From Halocynthiibacter styelae (GTDB taxonomy: Bacteria > Pseudomonadota > Alphaproteobacteria > Rhodobacterales > Rhodobacteraceae), in NCBI RefSeq assembly GCF_016123485.1, contig NZ_JADCKQ010000003.1, positions 62,001 to 126,000 of the forward strand: a DNA stretch of 64,000 bases. The letters run 5' to 3'. This document shows, in pieces, positions 31,018 to 40,931 of the stretch; position 1 is the stretch's first letter, and each line of letters opens with the position of its first letter. The notes under the pieces were generated by a model. The model was not told the origin of the DNA. It made no database searches and saw nothing but the letters and a program-made list of their open reading frames with translations. A program made the position numbers and the translations under genes.

Positions 31018-31860
31018 ATGGCACTTAAGTCGTATAAACCGACCACGCCAGGCCAGCGAGGGCTGGTTCTGATCGACCGTTCGGAGCTTTGGAAAGGACG
31101 TCCAGTCAAATCCCTTACTCAGGGTCTGACAAAATCGGGCGGCCGGAACAACACCGGACGGATCACTATGCGTCGTACAGGTGGGGGTGCAAAGCGCCTT
31201 TACCGGATCATCGATTTCAAGCGGAACAAATTTGACGTTGCCGCGACAGTAGTACGTATCGAATACGATCCTAACCGGACCGCATTTATCGCACTCGTAA
31301 AATACACTGATGGCGAACAGGCCTACATTCTCGCACCACAGCGTCTTGCTGTTGGCGACTCTGTAGTTGCATCCGCCAAAGCCGACATCAAACCAGGTAA
31401 CGCTATGCCGTTCTCTGGCATGCCTATCGGTACCATCGTTCACAACATCGAACTGAAACCAGGCAAAGGCGGCCAGATCGCCCGTGCAGCTGGTACTTAT
31501 GCTCAGTTTGTTGGTCGTGACGGTTCCTACGCTCAGATCCGCCTTTCTTCCGGCGAACTGCGTCTGGTACGTCAGGAATGCATGGCAACTGTTGGTGCGG
31601 TTTCCAACCCTGACAACTCCAACCAGAACTTCGGTAAAGCCGGCCGTATGCGCCACAAAGGCATCCGTCCTTCTGTTCGTGGTGTTGTAATGAACCCGGT
31701 TGACCACCCTCACGGTGGTGGTGAAGGCCGTACCTCCGGTGGTCGTCACCCGGTTTCCCCATGGGGTAAGCCAACCAAGGGTAAGCGTACCCGCAACAAA
31801 AACAAAGCGTCGCAAAAGCTTATCATTCGCTCGCGTCACGCTAAGAAGAAGGGGCGTTAA
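31018..31860 (+). CDS. rplB: 50S ribosomal protein L2
   Basis: L2 is required for subunit association and peptidyl transfer. It is 280 residues; the C-terminal [26 protein letters not shown] holds the histidine in the catalytically important loop. ATG 31018 gives the family start [15 protein letters not shown]; 30970 is an unneeded extension. rpsS follows after 3 bp. Confidence 0.98.
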   Translation: MALKSYKPTTPGQRGLVLIDRSELWKGRPVKSLTQGLTKSGGRNNTGRITMRRTGGGAKRLYRIIDFKRNKFDVAATVVRIEYDPNRTAFIALVKYTDGEQAYILAPQRLAVGDSVVASAKADIKPGNAMPFSGMPIGTIVHNIELKPGKGGQIARAAGTYAQFVGRDGSYAQIRLSSGELRLVRQECMATVGAVSNPDNSNQNFGKAGRMRHKGIRPSVRGVVMNPVDHPHGGGEGRTSGGRHPVSPWGKPTKGKRTRNKNKASQKLIIRSRHAKKKGR

Positions 31861-31863
31861 TAT

Positions 31864-32142
31864 ATGTCACGTTCTGTATGGAAAGGCCCTTTCGTTGATG
31901 CTTATGTGCTTAAGAAAGCAGAAGCAGTACGCGAATCCGGCCGCAATGAAGTGATCAAAATCTGGTCCCGTCGTTCCACCATTCTCCCACAATTCGTGGG
32001 TCTGACCTTTGGTGTTTACAACGGCAAAAAACATATCCCGGTAAACGTATCCGAGGAAATGATTGGCCAGAAATTCGGTGAATATTCCCCGACACGGACC
32101 TACTACGGTCACGCCGCGGATAAAAAAGCGAAGCGGAAGTAA
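31864..32142 (+). CDS. rpsS: 30S ribosomal protein S19
   Basis: A 92-residue 30S head protein that contacts S13. Family features are [19 protein letters not shown] at the start and [21 protein letters not shown] in the middle. It lies between rplB and rplV, 5 bp before the latter. Confidence 0.97.
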   Translation: MSRSVWKGPFVDAYVLKKAEAVRESGRNEVIKIWSRRSTILPQFVGLTFGVYNGKKHIPVNVSEEMIGQKFGEYSPTRTYYGHAADKKAKRK

Positions 32143-32147
32143 AAGCC

Positions 32148-32540
32148 ATGGGTAAAGAGAAAAACGCACGCCGCGTGGCTGACAACGAAGCAATGGCGAA
32201 AGTTCGCATGCTTCGCACCAGCCCGCAGAAGCTGAACCTGGTTGCAGGTATGATCCGTGGCAAGAAAGTGGACAAGGCTCTGACCGACCTCACTTTCTCC
32301 AAGCGTCGTATTTCTGGTGACGTTAAGAAATGTCTCCAGTCCGCAATCGCCAATGCTGAAAACAACCACAACCTGGATGTTGATGAACTGATCGTGGCGG
32401 AAGCCTGGGTTGGTAAAAACCTCACCATGAAACGTGGTCGCCCACGTGCCCGTGGTCGTTTTGGCAAAATCTTGAAACCGTTCGCTGAGCTGACTATCGT
32501 TGTTCGCCAGGTTGAAGCAACCTCCGGGGAGCAAGCATAA
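32148..32540 (+). CDS. rplV: 50S ribosomal protein L22
   Basis: L22 lines the exit tunnel with a beta-hairpin. The 130-residue protein contains [19 protein letters not shown] and the hairpin [17 protein letters not shown]. It overlaps rpsC by one base (TAATG). Confidence 0.97.
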   Translation: MGKEKNARRVADNEAMAKVRMLRTSPQKLNLVAGMIRGKKVDKALTDLTFSKRRISGDVKKCLQSAIANAENNHNLDVDELIVAEAWVGKNLTMKRGRPRARGRFGKILKPFAELTIVVRQVEATSGEQA

Positions 32541-33247
32541 TGGGTAACAAAGTAAATCCGATTGGCATGCGCCTTCAGGTGAACCGCACCTGGGACAGCC
32601 GCTGGTACGCAAACACCAAAGACTATGGTGATCTTCTGCTCGAAGATATTCGCATGCGCGAATTCATCGGCAAAGAGTGCAAGCAGGCGGGTGTTTCCCG
32701 CGTGATCATCGAACGTCCGCACAAAAAGTGCCGCGTGACTGTTCACACTGCGCGTCCTGGTGTTATCATTGGTAAGAAAGGTGCAGACATTGAAACTCTG
32801 CGTCTGAAACTTGCTGCGATGACCGACTCTGAACTGCACCTCAACATTGTTGAAGTCCGCAAGCCAGAGATGGACGGTCAACTGGTTGCAGAGAGCATTG
32901 CTCAGCAGCTGGAACGCCGTGTATCCTTCCGTCGTGCGATGAAACGTTCTGTTCAGAACGCGATGCGCATGGGTGCTCTTGGTATTCGTGTGAACGTTGC
33001 TGGCCGTCTCGGCGGTGCAGAAATCGCGCGTACTGAATGGTACCGCGAAGGTCGTGTGCCTCTGCACACTCTGCGTGCTGACATCGATTATGCGACATGT
33101 GAAGCGACGACTGCCTATGGCATCATCGGGATCAAAGTCTGGATCTTCAAAGGCGAGATCATGGAACACGATCCATCTGCACATGACCGCAGACACCAGG
33201 AACTCCAGGAAGGCCCTGCACCACGTGGTGCCGGCGGCCGTCGTTGA
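32540..33247 (+). CDS. rpsC: 30S ribosomal protein S3
   Basis: S3 lines the mRNA entry channel. It is 235 residues, with a KH domain containing [13 protein letters not shown] and the conserved [23 protein letters not shown]. The C-terminal Gly/Arg tail is typical. It is translationally coupled to rplV and followed by rplP after 12 bp. Confidence 0.97.
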   Translation: MGNKVNPIGMRLQVNRTWDSRWYANTKDYGDLLLEDIRMREFIGKECKQAGVSRVIIERPHKKCRVTVHTARPGVIIGKKGADIETLRLKLAAMTDSELHLNIVEVRKPEMDGQLVAESIAQQLERRVSFRRAMKRSVQNAMRMGALGIRVNVAGRLGGAEIARTEWYREGRVPLHTLRADIDYATCEATTAYGIIGIKVWIFKGEIMEHDPSAHDRRHQELQEGPAPRGAGGRR

Positions 33248-33259
33248 GGAGACAGATAA

Positions 33260-33673
33260 ATGCTGCAACCAAAGCGTACTAAATTCCGTAAGATGCACAA
33301 AGGCCGGATCAGTGGTCTCGCCAAAGGCGGTTCTGATCTGAACTTCGGCACTTACGGGCTGAAAGCAACCACCCCAGAGCGTGTAACTGCACGTCAGATT
33401 GAGGCAGCTCGTCGTGCGATGACCCGCCACATGAAACGTCAGGGCCGTGTTTGGATCCGCATCTTCCCGGACGTACCGGTAACTGCGAAACCAATCGAAG
33501 TTCGTATGGGTAAAGGTAAAGGCTCTGTTGACCGTTGGGTCTGCAAAGTGAAACCTGGCCGTGTGATGTTCGAAATCGACGGTGTGTCCGAGCCAGTAGC
33601 ACGTGAGGCCCTGCGCCTTGCTGCGATGAAACTGCCGGTCAAAACCCGCACCGTGGTTCGCGAAGACTGGTAA
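33260..33673 (+). CDS. rplP: 50S ribosomal protein L16
   Basis: L16 binds near the A site and CCA end. It is 137 residues, with [13 protein letters not shown] at the start and [21 protein letters not shown] terminator and two kilobases of accessory genes follow where rpmC would normally be next. Confidence 0.97.
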   Translation: MLQPKRTKFRKMHKGRISGLAKGGSDLNFGTYGLKATTPERVTARQIEAARRAMTRHMKRQGRVWIRIFPDVPVTAKPIEVRMGKGKGSVDRWVCKVKPGRVMFEIDGVSEPVAREALRLAAMKLPVKTRTVVREDW

Positions 33674-33762
33674 TACGCTGCGATCCGCGCTGCGGATCGT
33701 CAGCCAGAGGCGGCAGTTGCTTTTGGTAACAAGAGCAACGAGAGCCCACCGGTTCAAATAAT

Positions 33763-33800
33763 AAAACCCCCGTCAGGAAACTGGCGGGGGTTTTGTTTTG
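33763..33800 (+). terminator. Intrinsic terminator after rplP
   Basis: The stem AAAACCCCCG / CGGGGGTTTT, extended inside by CAG/CTG, then TGTTTTG. A second hairpin, GATCCGC / GCGGATC, lies between it and the rplP stop. Confidence 0.9.
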
Positions 33801-33833
33801 TTTGATTTCATGTGAGTGTATCGAAGGTTATAG

Positions 33834-34250
33834 ATGAAAGCTGCTACGATGATTGCGCTCGCGAAATCGGTTGAAGCATTTCTAAGTCACAAACTTGTTC
33901 GGTTAATTCTGCTTTTGCCATTGCCTCTGTTTCTCTTGACCAGAGTGAACGGGCAGTGGTTGGAAGTGATCGCCATTATTTCTGTTTTAGGCAGTGGCTT
34001 TGCAGGCGTTTTGTTTGCTCAATGTGTCGGTAATGCTGAGATGTTTAGGCGCGTAGGTGTATCTGACAGGATTTCGGCTGGTTTAAGCGCATTTCTGTTT
34101 TTGTTTCTGCCTGTATTTACTCACGTGCTTGTTTTCGAAGGCAGAGTTGAAATTCCATTTGAGCGTCACAGCTTGTTCGCTCATTTCTTGTGGGCAGTTT
34201 GCGTTGGTGTGCTATTTTTAGTGCTCTCGCCGGATAGCGACAAAAAATGA
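33834..34250 (+). CDS. Hypothetical small membrane protein (138 aa)
   Basis: Four predicted membrane helices (about residues 20-37, 43-66, 82-103 and 115-133), with short loops and a charged C terminus (SPDSDKK). GAAGG lies 6 nt before the ATG. AT-rich codon use compared with the ribosomal genes on either side. No family is recognised. Confidence 0.65.
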   Translation: MKAATMIALAKSVEAFLSHKLVRLILLLPLPLFLLTRVNGQWLEVIAIISVLGSGFAGVLFAQCVGNAEMFRRVGVSDRISAGLSAFLFLFLPVFTHVLVFEGRVEIPFERHSLFAHFLWAVCVGVLFLVLSPDSDKK

Positions 34251-34368
34251 ATGGATGATCCTCCGCCAGCGGACACTTCACGACGACCCGGCGCTCAGGC
34301 GCTGGGGTTACAATTGTGAGATAAGTGGAATGCGGCCGAAGTTGCGGGCCCGGGGCTCCGCCCGTTCG

Positions 34369-34408
34369 TGAGCGAAACCGTCCCCCGGACGGTTTCCGGG
34401 AAGCTCAC
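34369..34408. terminator. Bidirectional hairpin between convergent genes
   Basis: A perfect 10-bp stem, GAAACCGTCC / GGACGGTTTC with a 3-nt loop, inside an outer GTGAGC / GCTCAC pair. It lacks a T-run and resembles REP-like elements; it ends at the 3' end of the minus-strand gene. Confidence 0.5.
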
Positions 34409-35028
34409 TCACCCCATTTATAATTAAAGCTGACCGAGCAGCGTTCTTCTTCGCCGGTGTTCTGCATCACCTCATGGCGCAGCCAGCTTTCCCACAACAG
34501 GACATCGCCTTCATCCGGGCTCATCTTGATGAAGCTCTGATGTTCGCGGCGCGCGTCTTTGATACGGGGTGGGGCGGCCATCATCATCGCGTGGCGCGGG
34601 TCTTCATATCGCAGCGCACCGGCCCCATCGGGCAGGGCCACATAGGTTGTGCCGGAAATGACTGAGTGCGGGTGGATATGGGCGGAATGATAGCCGCCGG
34701 GGGGCAGGATGTTGATCCAGATGTCTTCCAGCACCAGCTTGCGATCGTCCAGGTTAAACTGCAGATCTTCCGCAAAAGCCGCCACATGTTTGTCCAGCGC
34801 CTCTACCAGGCCCGCAAAGACCGGGAACCGCCAGGGCAGATCCGTCAGGGACGCATAAGAGGTATAGCCCGGATAGCCTTCCTTCTCACACCATTCCTGC
34901 CCGGCCTCGTCATCCTCGGCAATGGAATAGCAGCTGTCATACAGCTCATCCGGATCAATCACAGGGGACTGCTCAGCAAGCTGTGCATGATAAAGGCGGG
35001 TCACGAAGAGAGATTCAATCTTGGTCAT
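34405..35028 (-). CDS. Putative 2OG-Fe(II) oxygenase (TIGR02466 type)
   Basis: A 207-residue protein of the TIGR02466 family, found in marine bacteria and cyanophages and assigned to the 2-oxoglutarate/Fe(II) dioxygenases. The iron-binding region is visible as GGYHSAHIHPHSVISGTTYV (about residues 111-130), and the distal histidine and 2OG-binding arginine fall in SWLRHEVMQNTGEEERCSVSFN near the end. Substrate unknown. It runs opposite to the ribosomal genes, inserted between rplP and rpmC. Confidence 0.8.
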   Translation of the reverse strand: MTKIESLFVTRLYHAQLAEQSPVIDPDELYDSCYSIAEDDEAGQEWCEKEGYPGYTSYASLTDLPWRFPVFAGLVEALDKHVAAFAEDLQFNLDDRKLVLEDIWINILPPGGYHSAHIHPHSVISGTTYVALPDGAGALRYEDPRHAMMMAAPPRIKDARREHQSFIKMSPDEGDVLLWESWLRHEVMQNTGEEERCSVSFNYKWGE

Positions 35029-35159
35029 GGGGGTGTTTTATCTAATAGTACAAAGAATGACAGCGTTTGTTGATTTGTGTACGTTTTTTCTGAGGTTGGT
35101 CCACGTATCTTGTCGTTTGGTATATTGGACGGAATGGAATTTTCAAAGGAGCGCGTTTT

Positions 35160-35768
35160 ATGGAACTACGAGAAAATTACTTGAAGTACCTTTTTCACAT
35201 GGAGACGTTTTATAATTCTTATCACACTCAAAAAGAAAATGCGGCGTGGAAGCTGGTGGTGTTCTCAGGAACAATCACGGTCCTAACATTTTCAGTTTTC
35301 AGACTCATGTTGGAGCTGAAAGCTCCGGCGCCGCTCATGCTTTGTGTATTGATACTGCCGCCGGTTTTCTTATTTCGCCAAATCATCCGGCAAGCTAAAA
35401 CACAGGCTGTTCTGCGAAGGGCGGCAGCGCTCATGGTAATATCGTGTCGTATGTGTGTTCATGATCTGGTGACCGGCAAACCAATTGCAGATACCGATTT
35501 GGTCGCAAACGAAGAGGTCGCAGCCAGTCATCGCAGGCGTGGTGTTCTTGCTGACGAAATATTTGATGGTGTACCCGAGCACCTGTTTGAAGCGGCAGCC
35601 AGCTATGGTGAACAAAATGGCTTTGATCGCCATAATGCACCGGTGCTATCCGAGCTTAAAACTCGCACAATTGTGTTGATGAGTGCTTTTGCCTATTTTC
35701 CTTTCTTTTATGTAATCTGGCTTGCGTGGCTGAGTCCGTTGTGGGTAAGGCTCGAAGCTGGCTTTTGA
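35160..35768 (+). CDS. Hypothetical membrane protein (202 aa)
   Basis: Two adjacent membrane helices (about residues 31-52 and 58-76) form a hairpin, followed by about 95 soluble residues and a final helix (TIVLMSAFAYFPFFYVIWLAWL). AGGA at 9-nt spacing supports the start. AT-rich relative to its surroundings. No family is recognised. Confidence 0.65.
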   Translation: MELRENYLKYLFHMETFYNSYHTQKENAAWKLVVFSGTITVLTFSVFRLMLELKAPAPLMLCVLILPPVFLFRQIIRQAKTQAVLRRAAALMVISCRMCVHDLVTGKPIADTDLVANEEVAASHRRRGVLADEIFDGVPEHLFEAAASYGEQNGFDRHNAPVLSELKTRTIVLMSAFAYFPFFYVIWLAWLSPLWVRLEAGF

Positions 35769-35817
35769 AGGGGAAATTTCCTGTCAGGAATTGTGGTGAG
35801 GGGGCGCAACATCGCCC

Positions 35818-35846
35818 TTGCCACGCTCCCCAATTGCCCCTATAGA
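35818..35846 (+). promoter_or_regulatory. Promoter of the rpmC block
   Basis: TTGCCA (35818-35823), 17 bp, TATAGA (35841-35846). The same -35 hexamer and C-rich spacer are found at the rpsJ promoter. It leaves a leader of about 105 nt. Confidence 0.65.
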
Positions 35847-35957
35847 ACACCAGTTCGCGGTCCCTTTCGGGGAATCGTGTGCATTTTTATTCACCCACCA
35901 GGGAAAAAGTTACCCTTAATCAGGGGCTTTCTGGTGCAAGGCAAAGGAAGAGGCGAC

Positions 35958-36164
35958 ATGAACGCCAATGAATTGCGTGATAAAACGCCGGACGAGCTGA
36001 AAGAAGCTCTCTCCACACTGAAAAAAGAATCCTTCAATCTGCGTTTTCAGCAGGCCACTGGTCAGCTTGAATCCACAACTCGTATGCGCGCGGCACGCCG
36101 TGAAGCAGCACGTGTGAAGACCATTCTGAACGAAAAAGCTGCAGCCGCAGCTTCTGAAGCATAA
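35958..36164 (+). CDS. rpmC: 50S ribosomal protein L29
   Basis: A small helical protein at the tunnel exit, 68 residues: [21 protein letters not shown] and [21 protein letters not shown]. The start at 35958 has an AGAGG upstream; the longer frame from 35793 crosses the promoter. rpsQ follows after 14 bp. Confidence 0.96.
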   Translation: MNANELRDKTPDELKEALSTLKKESFNLRFQQATGQLESTTRMRAARREAARVKTILNEKAAAAASEA

Positions 36165-36178
36165 GGGGAGCCTGAGAT

Positions 36179-36409
36179 ATGCCCAAACGTATTCTGACCG
36201 GCACCGTGACTTCTGACGCAAACGCACAGACTGTAACTGTCTCTGTTGAGCGCCGCTTCACACACCCAGTGCTTAAGAAAACCATTCGTAAGTCCAAAAA
36301 ATACCGGGCGCACGATGAACAGAACGCTTTCAAAAAAGGTGACCAGGTCCGTATCCAGGAATGTGCACCTAAGTCGAAAACGAAACGCTGGGAAGTTCTG
36401 TCCGCTTAA
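36179..36409 (+). CDS. rpsQ: 30S ribosomal protein S17
   Basis: A 76-residue OB-fold 30S protein; [42 protein letters not shown] and [15 protein letters not shown] are diagnostic. A 78-bp gap precedes rplN. Confidence 0.97.
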   Translation: MPKRILTGTVTSDANAQTVTVSVERRFTHPVLKKTIRKSKKYRAHDEQNAFKKGDQVRIQECAPKSKTKRWEVLSA

Positions 36410-36487
36410 TCAAGCTTTCAGAACTCCCATAATCGAAACCTTGGGGACCAGGCATATCTGAGCCCCCCACAGGTCGGGAGAAACCAA

Positions 36488-36856
36488 ATGATCCAGATGC
36501 AGACCAACCTGGATGTTGCTGACAACAGCGGCGCGCGCCGTGTTCAGTGCATTAAGGTTCTGGGTGGTTCCAAGCGTAAATACGCTAGCGTAGGCGACAT
36601 CATTGTTGTTTCCGTGAAGGAAGCCATTCCACGCGGTCGTGTGAAAAAAGGCGACGTCCGTAAGGCCGTTGTTGTTCGCACAGCCAAACAAGTTCGTCGT
36701 GAAGACGGCACAGCAATCAAGTTCGACGGCAACGCCGCTGTGATCTTGAACAACAACAACGAACCAGTAGGTACACGTATCTTCGGGCCAGTTGTTCGTG
36801 AGCTTCGTGCAAAGAACTTCATGAAAATCATCTCACTCGCGCCGGAGGTGCTGTAA
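36488..36856 (+). CDS. rplN: 50S ribosomal protein L14
   Basis: L14 lies at the subunit interface. It is 122 residues, begins [20 protein letters not shown] and ends [10 protein letters not shown]. rplX begins 2 bp after its stop. Confidence 0.97.
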   Translation: MIQMQTNLDVADNSGARRVQCIKVLGGSKRKYASVGDIIVVSVKEAIPRGRVKKGDVRKAVVVRTAKQVRREDGTAIKFDGNAAVILNNNNEPVGTRIFGPVVRELRAKNFMKIISLAPEVL

Positions 36857-36857
36857 G

Positions 36858-37163
36858 ATGGCTGCTAAGCTGAAAAAAGGCGATAAAGTCGTCGTTCTTG
36901 CTGGTAAGGACAAGGGCAAAGAGGGCGAAATTTCCTCTGTAAACCCAACTGCTGGCAAAGCTGTGATTGATGGCGTTAATGTTGCTATCCGTCACACAAA
37001 ACAGACCCAGACAAGCCAGGGTGGCCGCGTTCCAACTGCTATGCCAGTTGACCTGTCCAACCTCGCTCTGCTCGACAGCAATGGTAAAGCGACCCGTGTT
37101 GGCTTCCGTGAGGAAGACGGCAAAAAGGTACGTTTCGCCAAGTCAACCGGGGAGACCGTATGA
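36858..37163 (+). CDS. rplX: 50S ribosomal protein L24
   Basis: An assembly-initiating protein, 101 residues, with the KOW motif [20 protein letters not shown] near the N terminus and the [17 protein letters not shown] segment. Its stop overlaps the rplE start. Confidence 0.97.
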   Translation: MAAKLKKGDKVVVLAGKDKGKEGEISSVNPTAGKAVIDGVNVAIRHTKQTQTSQGGRVPTAMPVDLSNLALLDSNGKATRVGFREEDGKKVRFAKSTGETV

Positions 37164-37723
37164 TGCTCGACGCACAAACTTACACCCCCCGTCTGAAAGC
37201 GCTGTACAAAGACACCATCCGGGCTGCTCTCATGGAAGAGTTCGGCTACAAGAACGAAATGCAGCTGCCTAAGCTCGACAAAATCGTTCTGAACATGGGT
37301 GTCGGCGAAGCAACCAAAGACACCAAGAAGGTGAAGCACGCACAAGAAGCGCTGACTCTCATCTCTGGTCAACATGCTGTTGTTACCAAGGCGAAGAAAT
37401 CCATTGCGGGTTTCCGTGTACGTGAAGAGATGCCACTCGGCACCAAAGTCACACTGCGCGGCGACCAGATGTTTGAATTCCTTGACCGCCTGATCACCAT
37501 TGCTATGCCACGTATCCGCGACTTCCGCGGCGTATCCGGCAAAAGCTTCGATGGTCGTGGTAACTATGCCATGGGTCTGAAAGAACACATCGTTTTCCCT
37601 GAAATCGACTTCGACAAAGTTGTTGATATGCTGGGTATGGACATTGTGATCGCAACCACCGCGAAGACTGACGCGGAAGCAAAGGCGCTGTTGAAAGCTT
37701 TCAACATGCCTTTCAACAGCTGA
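37163..37723 (+). CDS. rplE: 50S ribosomal protein L5
   Basis: L5 binds 5S rRNA and bridges to S13. It is 186 residues from ATG 37163 (GGAG 8 nt upstream, family start [15 protein letters not shown]); ATG 37160 directly before is an alternative. [11 protein letters not shown] and [15 protein letters not shown] are typical. It overlaps the rplX stop. Confidence 0.96.
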   Translation: MLDAQTYTPRLKALYKDTIRAALMEEFGYKNEMQLPKLDKIVLNMGVGEATKDTKKVKHAQEALTLISGQHAVVTKAKKSIAGFRVREEMPLGTKVTLRGDQMFEFLDRLITIAMPRIRDFRGVSGKSFDGRGNYAMGLKEHIVFPEIDFDKVVDMLGMDIVIATTAKTDAEAKALLKAFNMPFNS

Positions 37724-37742
37724 TCGCGGAAGGAAATCAATA

Positions 37743-38048
37743 ATGGCTAAAAAGTCTATGATCGCTCGCGAAGTAAAGCGCGCAAAGCTGGTGGAAAAAT
37801 ACGCCGCCAAGCGTGCCGAACTGAAAGAGATCGCAAAAGATGAGAGCAAGCCGATGGAAGAGCGTTTCAAAGCGCGCCTGAAACTTGCAAAACTGCCACG
37901 CAACAGCTCTGCGACACGGATGCATAACCGTTGTCAGCTGACTGGTCGTCCTCACGCTTACTACCGTAAGCTCAAGGTCAGCCGTATTGCGCTCCGGGAT
38001 CTCGGCTCTGCCGGTCAGATTCCTGGCCTCGTGAAATCCAGCTGGTAA
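37743..38048 (+). CDS. rpsN: 30S ribosomal protein S14
   Basis: The long, zinc-free form, 101 residues: [19 protein letters not shown] and [20 protein letters not shown]. There is no four-cysteine zinc site, so it is the C-minus type. Confidence 0.97.
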   Translation: MAKKSMIAREVKRAKLVEKYAAKRAELKEIAKDESKPMEERFKARLKLAKLPRNSSATRMHNRCQLTGRPHAYYRKLKVSRIALRDLGSAGQIPGLVKSSW

Positions 38049-38061
38049 GGGAGAGAACGAT

Positions 38062-38454
38062 ATGAACGATCCTATCGGCGATATGCTCACCCGTATCCGT
38101 AACTCTCAACTGCGCGGCAAATCCGTCGTATCCACACCAGCTTCCAAGCTGCGTGCATGGGTTCTGGATGTGCTGGCAGACGAAGGTTACATTCGTGGTT
38201 ACGAAAAAGGTACTGATACCAACGGTCACCCGACCCTGGAAATCAGCCTGAAATACTTCGATGGCACCCCTGTTATCCGTGAGCTGAAGCGTGTTTCCAC
38301 GCCTGGCCGTCGCGTATACATGGGCGTAAATGACATCCCAACTGTCCGTCAGGGCCTGGGTGTGTCGATTGTCTCCACCTCCCGGGGTGTGATGTCGGAT
38401 GCAAACGCACGTGCGGCCAACATTGGCGGCGAAGTGCTCTGCACCGTATTCTAA
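38062..38454 (+). CDS. rpsH: 30S ribosomal protein S8
   Basis: S8 binds 16S rRNA helix 21 and in E. coli represses the spc operon. It is 130 residues, with [16 protein letters not shown] at the start and [10 protein letters not shown] near the end. The C-terminal motif is complete. Confidence 0.97.
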   Translation: MNDPIGDMLTRIRNSQLRGKSVVSTPASKLRAWVLDVLADEGYIRGYEKGTDTNGHPTLEISLKYFDGTPVIRELKRVSTPGRRVYMGVNDIPTVRQGLGVSIVSTSRGVMSDANARAANIGGEVLCTVF

Positions 38455-38464
38455 GGAGTAGACA

Positions 38465-38998
38465 ATGTCTCGAATTGGTAAAAAAGCGGTTGAGCTTCCA
38501 GGTGGCGTTTCTGCGTCCCTGGACGGTCAGACCATCGAAGTTAAAGGTCCGAAAGGCACCCGCAGCTTCACAGCAACCGATGATGTAACCATCACCATCG
38601 ACGAGAACAGCGTTCAGGTTGATCCACGCGGCAAGTCCAAGCGTGCACGTCAGCAGTGGGGCATGTCCCGCACAATGATCGCGAACCTCGTAACCGGTGT
38701 GACTGAAGGCTTCAAAAAAGAGCTGGAAATCCAGGGTGTTGGTTATCGTGCTGCTATGCAGGGCAATGTCCTGAAGCTGAACCTGGGTCTGTCCCATGAC
38801 GTTGAGATCACGGCGCCGGAAGGCATCACGATCACTGCGCCAAAGCAGACTGTAATCATTGTGGAAGGCATCAACGACCAGCAGGTCGGTGAAGTCGCAG
38901 CAAACATTCGCGCGTGGCGTAAACCTGAGCCTTACAAAGGCAAGGGCATCCGCTACAAAGGCGAGTTTGTCTTCCGCAAAGAAGGCAAGAAGAAGTAA
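38465..38998 (+). CDS. rplF: 50S ribosomal protein L6
   Basis: L6 lies near the factor-binding site. It is 177 residues with two repeated domains; [20 protein letters not shown] starts the protein and [15 protein letters not shown] is near its end. Confidence 0.97.
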   Translation: MSRIGKKAVELPGGVSASLDGQTIEVKGPKGTRSFTATDDVTITIDENSVQVDPRGKSKRARQQWGMSRTMIANLVTGVTEGFKKELEIQGVGYRAAMQGNVLKLNLGLSHDVEITAPEGITITAPKQTVIIVEGINDQQVGEVAANIRAWRKPEPYKGKGIRYKGEFVFRKEGKKK

Positions 38999-39009
38999 GG
39001 ACGCTAAAA

Positions 39010-39369
39010 ATGGCAAACAGCAAAAGAACCCTGTTTCTGAAGCGCCGCCTGCGCGTTCGGAACAAACTGAAGAAAACTGCATACGGTCGTCCGCGCCTGT
39101 CTGTTCACCGTTCAAACAAGAACATCAGCGTTCAGCTGATCGACGATCTGAACGGCGTTACCCTCGCTTCCGCGTCTTCTCTCGAGAAAGACCTGGGCGT
39201 TGTTGGCAAGAACAACAAAGACGCGGCTGCCAAAGTTGGTTCTGCGATCGCAGAGCGGGCTAAAGCGGCAAACGTCACTGAATGTGTCTTTGATCGCGGC
39301 GGTTTCCTCTTCCACGGTAAAGTGCAGGCCCTGGCCGACGCTGCCCGTGAAGGTGGTCTGAAGTTCTGA
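39010..39369 (+). CDS. rplR: 50S ribosomal protein L18
   Basis: A 119-residue 5S rRNA-binding protein, with [20 protein letters not shown] and [27 protein letters not shown]. The next gene, rpsE, is unusually distant (116 bp). Confidence 0.97.
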   Translation: MANSKRTLFLKRRLRVRNKLKKTAYGRPRLSVHRSNKNISVQLIDDLNGVTLASASSLEKDLGVVGKNNKDAAAKVGSAIAERAKAANVTECVFDRGGFLFHGKVQALADAAREGGLKF

Positions 39370-39377
39370 GAAACTGT

Positions 39378-39465
39378 GAAAGGCGGCAACGCCTTTCCGA
39401 TGATCCAGAGGGCAGGATTTCGGTCTTGCCCTACTTGGATTGAGATTTACCGACGTGCAAACGTC
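39378..39465 (+). promoter_or_regulatory. Structured rplR-rpsE spacer
   Basis: Three consecutive hairpins can be drawn: GAAAGGCG / CGCCTTTC (39378-39397), an ATCCA...GGGCA / TGCCC...TGGAT stem (about 39403-39441), and GACGT / ACGTC (39452-39465). No terminator T-run. It could be a translational control element for rpsE. Confidence 0.4.
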
Positions 39466-39485
39466 ACACACAAAGGAATGCCCAA

Positions 39486-40052
39486 ATGGCAGAACGTGAA
39501 AACCGTCGTGGCAACCGCCGCGATCGTGAAGAAACACCGGAATTTGCAGATCGTCTGGTCGCAATCAACCGCGTATCCAAAACCGTTAAAGGTGGTAAGC
39601 GCTTCGGCTTTGCAGCCCTGGTTGTTGTAGGCGATCAAAAAGGCCGCGTCGGCTTTGGCAAAGGTAAAGCCAAAGAAGTCCCTGAGGCGATCCGCAAAGC
39701 GACTGAGCAAGCGAAACGTCAGATGATCCGCGTGCCTCTTCGTGAAGGCCGCACCCTGCACCACGACATCGAAGGTCGTCATGGCGCCGGTAAAGTCATC
39801 ATGCGTACAGCTCCTGAAGGTACTGGTATCATCGCCGGTGGTCCAATGCGTGCTGTTTTCGAAATGCTTGGCGTTAAAGACGTGGTTTCCAAGTCCCTGG
39901 GTTCTCAGAACCCATACAACATGATCCGCGCAACAATCGATGGCCTTGGCAAAGAAGCCAGCCCTCGTATGGTCGCTCAGCGTCGTGGCAAGAAGGTTGC
40001 AGACATTCTGCGTAAGCCTGAAGCCGAAGCTGACACTGCAGCAGAAGCATAA
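39486..40052 (+). CDS. rpsE: 30S ribosomal protein S5
   Basis: S5 contributes to decoding fidelity and mRNA unwinding. It is 188 residues; the N-terminal double-stranded-RNA-binding fold includes [21 protein letters not shown], and the [23 protein letters not shown] loop is complete. rpmD follows after 12 bp. Confidence 0.97.
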   Translation: MAERENRRGNRRDREETPEFADRLVAINRVSKTVKGGKRFGFAALVVVGDQKGRVGFGKGKAKEVPEAIRKATEQAKRQMIRVPLREGRTLHHDIEGRHGAGKVIMRTAPEGTGIIAGGPMRAVFEMLGVKDVVSKSLGSQNPYNMIRATIDGLGKEASPRMVAQRRGKKVADILRKPEAEADTAAEA

Positions 40053-40064
40053 GGAACTGATACC

Positions 40065-40253
40065 ATGGCTAAAACCATCGTTGTAAAACAAATCGGCTCC
40101 CCGATCCGTCGTCCTGCTAAACAGCGTCAGACACTGATCGGCCTCGGCCTGAACAAAATGCACAAAACCCGTGAGCTGGAAGATACACCAGCGATCCGCG
40201 GCATGGTTGCAAAGATCTCTCACATGGTTGAGATCATCGAAGAAAAGGGCTGA
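40065..40253 (+). CDS. rpmD: 50S ribosomal protein L30
   Basis: A 62-residue large-subunit protein: [20 protein letters not shown] and [21 protein letters not shown] terminator follows; rplO is 1.5 kb away instead of adjacent. Confidence 0.96.
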   Translation: MAKTIVVKQIGSPIRRPAKQRQTLIGLGLNKMHKTRELEDTPAIRGMVAKISHMVEIIEEKG

Positions 40254-40280
40254 GTTTAACACTCACCTGATCTGAAATTC

Positions 40281-40314
40281 AAAACGCCCCGGTGGAAACG
40301 CCGGGGCGTTTTCT
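40281..40314 (+). terminator. Intrinsic terminator after rpmD
   Basis: A perfect 12-bp stem, AAAACGCCCCGG / CCGGGGCGTTTT, with T-run, 27 bp after the stop. Confidence 0.92.
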
Positions 40315-40343
40315 GTATGGGCTGTATTCGAAGGGAGAAATTT

Positions 40344-40910
40344 ATGAAGAAATGGATTTTACGTGGTTTAGGGCTTTATGCGCTCGTGCTTCTGGGCAAT
40401 CTCGTGTTCGCTTTTGCCGGTGCTGGATATATCTCAATCGGTAATTTCGACAATCAATTCTCAAAGCCGTCGGTAGTCGTCTGGTTTTCTGAAATTGGCT
40501 GGATTCATGGCCAGGACCTTCAGATTGATGGTCGTCCATTTGACCGAGGTCAGAGAATGTCAGACCAGAGGCCGAACTTAGCTCAGGCGGATATTCTGGC
40601 CATATTTGTTGATGGGTTTGAACAAATCAACCAAGTGCAGTTTGCCGAAGAACTCGGCCTTTCTGACTCTGAACTTCAGATGAAGCCAGCAGTAACAGGA
40701 ATAAAGAGAGAGTCGGCTGCAGTTAGCGTTCGCCCTCATATATTGCCGTTCTATGCTGCTCATGAAGTACTGATTGTGAGGGATATTTCAGAGCTTGGAC
40801 GCCGATATCGTTCAGAGTGCGCGACTGAACTTTTGCTTATGTGGACGCTTCTTGAAGAGGATGAAGATCTGTTGGCTTCTTGTGAGTTGCCGGAAGATGA
40901 GCAGAGCTGA
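40344..40910 (+). CDS. Hypothetical single-pass or exported protein (188 aa)
   Basis: AAGGGA at good spacing sets the start at 40344. An N-terminal hydrophobic segment (residues 6-27, WILRGLGLYALVLLGNLVFAFA) is a signal anchor or signal peptide; the rest is soluble and acidic at the C terminus (LLEEDEDLLASCELPEDEQS). No family recognised. More AT-rich than the ribosomal genes. It lies alone between rpmD and rplO. Confidence 0.65.
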   Translation: MKKWILRGLGLYALVLLGNLVFAFAGAGYISIGNFDNQFSKPSVVVWFSEIGWIHGQDLQIDGRPFDRGQRMSDQRPNLAQADILAIFVDGFEQINQVQFAEELGLSDSELQMKPAVTGIKRESAAVSVRPHILPFYAAHEVLIVRDISELGRRYRSECATELLLMWTLLEEDEDLLASCELPEDEQS

Positions 40911-40931
40911 GCACTGCCCCCCAAATAGCAG

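Noticed and set aside
34251-34404. Possible short genes between the membrane protein and the oxygenase
   Set aside because: No frame with a ribosome binding site; the stretch is dominated by GC-rich inverted repeats.
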